DNA from: Acidovorax sp. CCYZU-2555
Lineage (GTDB): Bacteria > Pseudomonadota > Gammaproteobacteria > Burkholderiales > Burkholderiaceae_C
Length of the DNA: 39,188 nt
Assembly (NCBI RefSeq): GCF_018413525.1
Contig: NZ_JAHCDD010000055.1
Coordinates: forward strand, 1 to 39,188
Direction: 5' to 3'
Shown: in pieces, positions 33,549 through 39,188 of the stretch
Layout of the letters: every line of letters begins with the position of its first letter
Position numbering within the stretch: the first letter of the stretch is position 1
Program-made: the position numbers and the translations under genes
Notes under the pieces: generated by a model
The model's input: only the letters and a program-made list of their open reading frames with translations
What the model was told of the DNA's origin: nothing
The model's database searches: none

Positions 33549-33998
33549 TTATGCACCCAGCTTCAGAGCACCCTTCATCATGCCGGCGTGGCCGGGGAAC
33601 GAGCAGAAGAAGCTGTAGTCGGTGCCGGCCTTGATCTTGGCGACGGGGATTTCGATGGTGGTGCTTTCGCCGCCGCCGACGACCTTGGTGTGGGCGATAA
33701 CGCGGGCGTCGTCCTTCTTCACGTAGTCGGCTGCAGCGCCGGCCTTCATGCCGTCGGCGTTGACGGCGGTCAGGTCAGCAGCGGTCGTCACGACCAGGTT
33801 GTGGCCCATGGCGGTCTTGGGCATCTTGCCCGTGTGCTTCAGGGTCAGGGAGAAGTTCTTGCATTCCTTGGGCACGGTGATGCTCTTGGTGTTGAACTGC
33901 ATCATGTCGTTGGCTTCGACCGTCAGGGCGCAGTCAGCGGCAAAAGCGGGAGCAGCAGCGCAAGCGGTCAGAGCCAGGGCAGCGAGAATTTTCTTCAT
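33549..33998 (-). CDS. Azurin
   Basis: A 149-residue type I copper protein. A Sec signal peptide of about 20 residues ends in APAFA before ADCALTVEANDMMQFN, which is the usual mature start, with a disulfide-type Cys pair (DCALT and KECKNF). The copper ligands are the His in AMGHN, then Cys, His and Met in FFCSFPGHAGMMKG. Azurins carry electrons in the periplasm, for example in denitrification or oxidative stress. The start at 33998 has AGGAA just upstream; the longer frame to 34064 lacks a signal-like beginning. It is convergent with the porin and divergent from the reductase gene. Confidence 0.96.
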   Translation of the reverse strand: MKKILAALALTACAAAPAFAADCALTVEANDMMQFNTKSITVPKECKNFSLTLKHTGKMPKTAMGHNLVVTTAADLTAVNADGMKAGAAADYVKKDDARVIAHTKVVGGGESTTIEIPVAKIKAGTDYSFFCSFPGHAGMMKGALKLGA

Positions 33999-34273
33999 GA
34001 TCAGATTCCTATATGTATATGGACGTCCCAGTACCGAACCACGGCGTGCATTGGGCCAAACCAATCATGTTGACCGCAACCCGCCCAATGAGGTTAGGTA
34101 ATAACCCTAGTGTAGACAGAAGCGTCTGTCCTGCTCTTGAGATCGCGCAAAAAGCCTGCTGCAAGTGACGGTTTTGACGGGAAATCCGAGGCTACAGCGC
34201 ACGCCTTGCAACTTTGCCGCCCCGCGCCGATCATTCCAGTCATTGCGTTTTTGCATGACATGGAGTGCACCGA

Positions 34274-35260
34274 ATGACTTTCAATGCCTTGTGGGCCAGC
34301 CAGAAAGACGGCGCGATCAGCGTGGAACTGCGCCAGATCGACGATGCCCAGTTGATGGACGGCGACGTGACCGTGGACGTCGAATACTCGACGGTCAATT
34401 ACAAGGACGGTCTGGCCATCACCGGCGCATCGCCCGTGATCCGCAGCTTTCCCATGATTCCGGGCATTGATTTCGCGGGCGTTGTCACCGCGTCGCGCCA
34501 CCCCGATTTCGCGCCCGGCGAGCGCGTTCTGCTCAACGGCTGGGAGCTGAGCCAGACCCATTTCGGCGGCTATGCCCAGCGCGCGCGCGTGCGCGGCGAA
34601 TGGCTGGTGAAGGTGCCGGCGGCGTTCTCCACGCGCGACACCATGGCCATAGGCACGGCGGGCTACACGGCGATGCTCAGCGTGCTGGCGCTGGAAAAGG
34701 GCGGCCTCACGCCCGATCGCGGACCCATCCTGGTCACGGGCGCGAGCGGCGGCGTGGGCTCGGTGGCCGTGGCTTTGCTGTCGCAGCTGGGCTACCGCGT
34801 CATTGCCTCGACGGGCCGACCCGAGGAAACCTCCTACCTGCAGCGCCTGGGCGCGAGCGAAGTGATCGATAGGCGCACGCTGTCGGATCCAGGCAAGCCC
34901 GTGGCCGCGCCGAAATGGGCCGGCGCCGTCGACTCGGTGGGCGGCCATACGCTGGTCAACGTGCTCGCCCAGACCGATTACCGTGGCGTGGTCACGAGCT
35001 GCGGTCTGGCGCAGAGCACCGACCTGCCGGGATCGGTCCTGCCTTTCATCCTGCGCCACATCACGTTGGCCGGCATCGACTCGGTCAATGCGCCGCAATG
35101 GGCGCGCACCGAAGCCTGGCAGCGGCTGGCGCGCGACCTTGACCCGGCCAAACTGGGTCAGACCGAAACGCTGATCGGCCTGGCCGATGTGCCCGAGATC
35201 GCGCGCCGCATCCTGCAGGGTCAGGTGCGCGGGCGCACGGTGGTCGACGTCAACCGCTGA
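34274..35260 (+). CDS. acuI: AcuI/YhdH-type quinone oxidoreductase (acrylyl-CoA reductase)
   Basis: A 328-residue zinc-free medium-chain dehydrogenase. The N-terminal GroES-like domain contains STVNYKDGLAITG and PMIPGIDFAGVV; the Rossmann domain has ILVTGASGGVGSVAVALL and binds NADPH. YhdH/AcuI enzymes reduce acryloyl-CoA to propionyl-CoA, removing a toxic electrophile. Length matches the family. The ATG at 34274 has TGGAG 8 bp upstream; a GTG at 34265 is less likely. The last 40 bp overlap the 3' end of the convergent PepSY gene. No neighbouring DMSP or propionate genes are present to narrow the role. Confidence 0.92.
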   Translation: MTFNALWASQKDGAISVELRQIDDAQLMDGDVTVDVEYSTVNYKDGLAITGASPVIRSFPMIPGIDFAGVVTASRHPDFAPGERVLLNGWELSQTHFGGYAQRARVRGEWLVKVPAAFSTRDTMAIGTAGYTAMLSVLALEKGGLTPDRGPILVTGASGGVGSVAVALLSQLGYRVIASTGRPEETSYLQRLGASEVIDRRTLSDPGKPVAAPKWAGAVDSVGGHTLVNVLAQTDYRGVVTSCGLAQSTDLPGSVLPFILRHITLAGIDSVNAPQWARTEAWQRLARDLDPAKLGQTETLIGLADVPEIARRILQGQVRGRTVVDVNR

Positions 35261-36780
35261 GCCGAGCGTGCCACGGCCCGGGCAATGGCGGCGAACAGCG
35301 CGCCCGCGGCCAGCGCGGCCAGATCGAAGCCGGCCATGGCCAGGTCGTTTTCCGCGAGCGCGCGGCCCAGATGCTGCGTGCCGGTCAACGCATTGAGCAA
35401 GGGCAGGGCGGTGAACAGCGCCGCGGCAAGCCAGGCCTGCTCCTGCCATGCGCGCCGCGCAGGGCGCAGCGCGGCCCAGGCAAACATCAGCAGCCAGGCC
35501 AGGAACAGCGTGTGTACTTCCCAGTCCGCGCGGACGGCCATGTCCAGCGGCAGCAGCCGGTTGGCACCAAAGTAGGCGGCAATCGCCACGGGCAAGCCCA
35601 CGATGATCGCGACGTTGAGCCGTTCCACCAGGCACAGCCCCGCATGGCGATCGCCGCGCTGGCGCCGCTTGACCGTCCACAGCACCATGCCCGTGGCGAT
35701 CATCGCCGCGCCCAGCAGGCCTGACAGCACATACAGCGCGCGCAGCACGGGCGGCGCGAACAGGCCTTCGTGCAGCCCCAGCAACAGATCGCGAAACGCC
35801 TTGGGCGCCGATTGCCAGGCCGGGCGCTGCGCCAGGCGCTCGCCGCTGACACCGTTATAGGCGAGGATATTGGCCGCACGCAGCGGGCCCGCGGCGAAGT
35901 CGCCTACGACCTGGATGCGCGCGTTGGCGTCGTGCGGGTCCTGGATGTCGAGCGCGGCGACGGGGGCCGCCCCCCATTGCGCGCGCGCGTCCTGCAGCAC
36001 CTGCGCAAGCGGTACCAGCGGCGCGCGCCGGCCCGCAGTCTGGCTGGGCGCGAGCGGCGTGAACACTTCGTTGAGAAACGCCTCCTGGCCGTTTTTGCCC
36101 GCGCCGTACCAAGCGACAGGGACCAGCGGCATCAGCGTGAACATCACGAAGACCAGGCCCGAGTAGGCGATCATCAGCTGGAACGGCAGCGACACCACGC
36201 TGGCCACGTTGTGCGCGTCCAGCCAGGAGCGCTGGCCCTTGCCGGGGCGAAACGTGAAGAAGTCGGCAAAGATCTTGCGGTGCACGATCACGCCCGTGAC
36301 CAGCGCGATCAGCAGCACCAGCGTCGCCACGCCGACTATCCATTCGCTGGCGCGCGCAGGCAGGTAGTGCAGCCGCCAGTGCAGCTGATAGAGCGTCTGG
36401 CCGCCGCCGGTGGCGCGCGTCGCCATCGGGTGCCCCGAGCCGGGGTCGATATAGGCCGTGCCCGACGCCTGTGGCGAAGCACCGCGCCACGACACGCGCA
36501 GATAGGGCTCGTTGCGGTCTATCGGCAGCGTGATGGTCCAGCGCCGCGCATCGCCCGCATGGGTCTGCAGGAAAGTCTGGGCCTGCTGCAGCGCGGGCTC
36601 GGGCGGCAGCGGATAGCGCGCGGCGGGCAGCTCGGGTCGCATCCAGCGGTCGATCTCGGTGTCGAGATAGCCCAGCGTGCCGGTGACGAACATGAAGTAC
36701 AGCAGGCCGCCCAGCAGCAGGCCCAGCCAGGCGTGCAGCCAGGCCATTGCGGGGCGCAGAGGTTTGGTGAGGCGCGTCAC
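35221..36780 (-). CDS. PepSY-associated membrane protein of an iron-uptake group
   Basis: A 519-residue inner-membrane protein of the PepSY-TM family. Around an N-terminal helix (WLHAWLGLLLGGLLYFMFVTGTLGYLD) and three or more later helices lie periplasmic regions; HWRLHYLPARASEWIVG and LHEGLFAPPVLRALYVLSGLLGA are the usual His-containing blocks. Members near siderophore receptors are thought to help reduce or release iron from ferric siderophores in the periplasm, and a related protein, FoxB/FsrB type, has been tied to this (recollection). The start is GTG at 36780, overlapping the upstream stop as GTGA. Its 3' end overlaps acuI by 40 bp. Confidence 0.85.
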   Translation of the reverse strand: MTRLTKPLRPAMAWLHAWLGLLLGGLLYFMFVTGTLGYLDTEIDRWMRPELPAARYPLPPEPALQQAQTFLQTHAGDARRWTITLPIDRNEPYLRVSWRGASPQASGTAYIDPGSGHPMATRATGGGQTLYQLHWRLHYLPARASEWIVGVATLVLLIALVTGVIVHRKIFADFFTFRPGKGQRSWLDAHNVASVVSLPFQLMIAYSGLVFVMFTLMPLVPVAWYGAGKNGQEAFLNEVFTPLAPSQTAGRRAPLVPLAQVLQDARAQWGAAPVAALDIQDPHDANARIQVVGDFAAGPLRAANILAYNGVSGERLAQRPAWQSAPKAFRDLLLGLHEGLFAPPVLRALYVLSGLLGAAMIATGMVLWTVKRRQRGDRHAGLCLVERLNVAIIVGLPVAIAAYFGANRLLPLDMAVRADWEVHTLFLAWLLMFAWAALRPARRAWQEQAWLAAALFTALPLLNALTGTQHLGRALAENDLAMAGFDLAALAAGALFAAIARAVARSAQRLTSTTVRPRT

Positions 36781-37052
36781 AGCAGCGCCCAGGCGAGGCC
36801 GCTGCTCAGCAGCGTCGCGAGCGCCAGCGCGGCCCAGGCCAGGGCCGCGCTGCGCGCCGCGAACGCCCAGACCACGGCGCCCGTGTAGACCGCAAAGCTC
36901 AGCTGCAGCGCGACCAGCGCCGCGTCGGCGCGCGCGAGCGTATCCGACGCGACGAGGGCCACGATCGCCACGGGCAGGCTGCTCGCGAGCGCGTAGCCGC
37001 CCAGCGCAGCGGCCAGGCAGCGCGAAGCGAGGGTCCAGCGCGCGGCGTTCAT
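36777..37052 (-). CDS. Small membrane protein, DUF3649-like, iron-uptake associated
   Basis: A 91-residue protein with about three hydrophobic segments (CLAAALGGYALASSLPVAIVALV, ALVALQLSFAVYTGAVVWAFA, ALAWAALALATLLSSGLAWALL in outline). It resembles the DUF3649 family, short proteins encoded between TonB-dependent siderophore receptors and PepSY proteins. The function is unknown. The ATG at 37052 lies 8 bp after the receptor stop, and its TGA overlaps the GTG start of the PepSY gene, so all three are probably one operon. Confidence 0.78.
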   Translation of the reverse strand: MNAARWTLASRCLAAALGGYALASSLPVAIVALVASDTLARADAALVALQLSFAVYTGAVVWAFAARSAALAWAALALATLLSSGLAWALL

Positions 37053-37060
37053 GCCAGGCG

Positions 37061-39188
37061 TCAGAAATCCGCCGACAGCGACACCAGCAAGGTGCGCGGC
37101 GCGCCCATCGTCAGGCCTTCGCGCGCGGCAGACTGCCAGTAGTTCCTGCCCGCCACGTTCTCGATGGAGGCGCGAATCGTGATCGGCACATTGCCGCTCA
37201 CGAAGCGGTAGCGCGCGCCCAGGTCGTAGCGCGTCCAGCCCGGAATCTGCTGGGTGTTGGAGACATCCACATACTGGCTGCCGGTGCGCAGCGCGCGCGC
37301 GGTGAACGTCAGGCCGGGAGCGAAGGAGGTGTCCCATTCACCCGCAAGGTTCATCTGCAGCCTGGGCGTCGCGGGTGCGCTGCGGCCGTCGTTCAGGCCG
37401 CCTGCGGTGCGCACCATCTTGCCCTGGGTGTAGGCGGCACCGGCGAGCACGCGTATGCCGCGCCCGGCCTCGCCCTGGGTGATGAATTCCAGGCCGCGGT
37501 TGCGCTGCTTGCCGTCGGTGCGAAAGCGCAGGCTCACGGGGTCGAGGAAGCTGCTGGGGCGTTCGATCTGGAACACGTTCAGCGTGCTCGCGAAGCGGCC
37601 GAAGTCGTGTTTCGCGCCGAGCTCGATCTGCCTGGCCCTGGCGGGCGGGAACACTTCGCCCGAGTTGGCCGCGCCGGGCGGCGCGGTCGGTCCCTGGCTC
37701 AGGCCTTCGATGTAGTTGCCATAGAGCGAGAACGCATCCGTGGCCTTGAACACCAGTGCCGCGACCGGCGTGACCGCCGACTTGTCGTAGTGCGCATTGC
37801 GCGCGCCGCTCGCGGTGTCGAAGCCTGTCGTCTCGATCCGCTGGTGGCGTGCGCCCAGCGTGAGCTGCACGCGCCTGTCGTTCATGAAGAGCGTGTCCGC
37901 GACGGCCACGCTGCGCAGCTGGAGGTCGTTGCTGCGCGGAATGCCAGGCGCCGCGACGATGTTCGGCTCGGCAATGCTTGCGGGCGAGTACAGGTTGGAG
38001 AAGAGGGTCGCGCCGTTCTGCCGGCGTATGCCATGCGCGGTGTTCAGCGTGCTCACGCTGAAAACGGCCTCGTGCTGCAGCGCGCCGGTCGCGAACTTGC
38101 CGCGCAGGCCGGCTTCGGCCGTCCTGGTATCGACTTCCTCGTTGAGGCGCGTGGGCCGGCCGGCGATGTTGCCCACGCCGTCCTGCATCAGCCAGCTGGC
38201 CTGCAGGCTGCGAAAGTCGTATTGCATCGCGCCGATCGCGCCAAACGCCGTGACGTCCGGCGCGACATCGACTTCGGCGCGCAGCGTGGCCGAGAGCTCC
38301 TTGGCTTTCCAATAAGTCCACTCGGGCAGGAAATTGGTCTTGGCATCGGGCACCGCGCCAATGGGCGTGCCCGATGCTGGCGGAAACAGCAGACCGCTGC
38401 GCGCATGCGTGAGGCGGCTCTGGAAGCTCAGGTCGGCTTCCAGCCGCACGCGCTCGCCCTGGTAGTCGACGCCCAGCGCAAAGGCTTCGAGGTTTTCGCG
38501 CGAATGGTCCACGGGCGTGTCGCCCGAGCGCTTGAGCGCGTTGGCGCGCAGGCCCCATTCCTTTTGCTCGCCGAAGCGGCGCGCGATGTCGAACTGCGCG
38601 CCGAACTGGCCGTCGTCGATGTACGACAGCATCACACGGTTCAGCGGTTCGGCGCCCGCGCGCTTGGGCACCAGATTGATCGCGCCGCCGACAGAGCCCG
38701 CGGGCGCCATGCCGTTGAGCAGCGCATTCGGGCCGCGCAGCACTTCGACGCGTTCCACGCCGATCAGCGAACTCGCGTTGCGCGGCGAGATGCCGTAAAG
38801 GCCGTTGAACGACACGTCGTAGTTGAACAGCGTGAAGCCGCGGATGTTGAACTCGTCGCGGCCCGCGCCGCGCGAGTAGGTGTTGCGCACCGACGGGTCG
38901 TTGACCAGCACATCGCCGAGGTTCTGTGCCTGCTGGTCTTCGATCAGCTGCGCGGTGTATGACGTGGCGCTGAACGGCGTCTCGCGCAGGTCGCGGTTGC
39001 CCAGCAGGCCCACGCGTGCGCCGCGCGCGACCTGTCCGCCCGCATAGGGCGCGGGCGCGCCGGTCGCGGAGTCGACGATTTGCACCATGGGCAGCGGCAG
39101 GCCCGAACTCGCGGGCGCGGCCGGGCGCACGATCACCGCAGTGCCGTTGACCGTGGTCTCCAGGCCGCTGCCGGCGAGCAGTTGCGCC
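37061..39188 (-). CDS. TonB-dependent siderophore receptor (N-terminus beyond window)
   Basis: The frame is open to the window end, so the start is missing; the GTG at 39136 is internal. The first visible residues, AQLLAGSGLETTVNGTAVIV, are the end of an STN signalling domain, so the receptor is a transducer that may control an anti-sigma/ECF sigma pair. The plug follows, with VLVNDPSVRNTYSRGAGRDEFNIRG in outline and RVEVLRGPNALLNG, GSVGGAINLVPKRA. The 22-strand barrel runs to the C-terminal Phe in LVSLSADF. It imports a ferric siderophore across the outer membrane; the identity of the siderophore is not visible. It heads the operon with the DUF3649-like and PepSY genes. Confidence 0.93.
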   Translation of the reverse strand, partial: AQLLAGSGLETTVNGTAVIVRPAAPASSGLPLPMVQIVDSATGAPAPYAGGQVARGARVGLLGNRDLRETPFSATSYTAQLIEDQQAQNLGDVLVNDPSVRNTYSRGAGRDEFNIRGFTLFNYDVSFNGLYGISPRNASSLIGVERVEVLRGPNALLNGMAPAGSVGGAINLVPKRAGAEPLNRVMLSYIDDGQFGAQFDIARRFGEQKEWGLRANALKRSGDTPVDHSRENLEAFALGVDYQGERVRLEADLSFQSRLTHARSGLLFPPASGTPIGAVPDAKTNFLPEWTYWKAKELSATLRAEVDVAPDVTAFGAIGAMQYDFRSLQASWLMQDGVGNIAGRPTRLNEEVDTRTAEAGLRGKFATGALQHEAVFSVSTLNTAHGIRRQNGATLFSNLYSPASIAEPNIVAAPGIPRSNDLQLRSVAVADTLFMNDRRVQLTLGARHQRIETTGFDTASGARNAHYDKSAVTPVAALVFKATDAFSLYGNYIEGLSQGPTAPPGAANSGEVFPPARARQIELGAKHDFGRFASTLNVFQIERPSSFLDPVSLRFRTDGKQRNRGLEFITQGEAGRGIRVLAGAAYTQGKMVRTAGGLNDGRSAPATPRLQMNLAGEWDTSFAPGLTFTARALRTGSQYVDVSNTQQIPGWTRYDLGARYRFVSGNVPITIRASIENVAGRNYWQSAAREGLTMGAPRTLLVSLSADF

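Noticed and set aside
34265-34273. GTG start for acuI
   Set aside because: The ATG at 34274 has a better-placed TGGAG and matches the usual N-terminus.

Overview
The window is a high-GC chromosomal segment. Its gene content fits a betaproteobacterium of the order Burkholderiales, most likely family Comamonadaceae: a Burkholderiales-type trimeric porin, lplT divergent from alr, a ProQ/FinO protein, a zf-CHCC protein behind ilvE, and GC-rich palindromic repeats between genes. This placement is inferred from protein families, not from a search. I found no tRNA, rRNA, transposase, integrase or CRISPR array.

Layout. 1-9.6 kb is mostly housekeeping: the 3' end of a ProQ/FinO gene, a glutathione peroxidase, a DMT permease, LplT, alanine racemase, a MarR regulator divergent from a siderophore-interacting flavoprotein, RadA, a small membrane protein, a branched-chain aminotransferase and a zinc-finger protein. 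9.7-13.8 kb is a surface-glycan block: a GT4 glycosyltransferase, a GT25 glycosyltransferase coupled to an unrecognised protein with a DxD-like motif, and an O-antigen ligase. 13.8-20.8 kb holds a two-component system, an AmpG-like permease, a Tat-exported M48 protease, a YcbL-like metallo-beta-lactamase-fold hydrolase and a membrane-anchored EAL protein. 20.8-25 kb has a structured, lower-GC intergenic region, a membrane PQQ dehydrogenase (glucose/quinate type) and an MFS permease.

25-33.3 kb is the most interesting part. A LysR-type regulator is divergent from a run of six genes: TRAP small permease, TRAP large permease, TRAP binding protein, a lipoprotein tannase, a fused-domain gallate dioxygenase and a porin. 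Read together they form a galloyl-ester and gallate utilisation cluster. Substrate would enter through the porin, the envelope tannase would release gallate, the TRAP system would import it, and the dioxygenase would open the ring. Two T-N11-A dyads lie between the regulator and the transporter genes. The genes for the later steps (tautomerase, hydratase, aldolase) are not here, so the ring-cleavage product must be handled by genes elsewhere, presumably a protocatechuate 4,5-cleavage pathway.

33.3-39.2 kb contains azurin, an AcuI/YhdH-type reductase and an iron-uptake group: a TonB-dependent siderophore receptor cut by the window edge, a DUF3649-like small membrane protein and a PepSY membrane protein. 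Several families of short palindromic or tandem repeats sit directly against stop codons, mostly between convergent genes.
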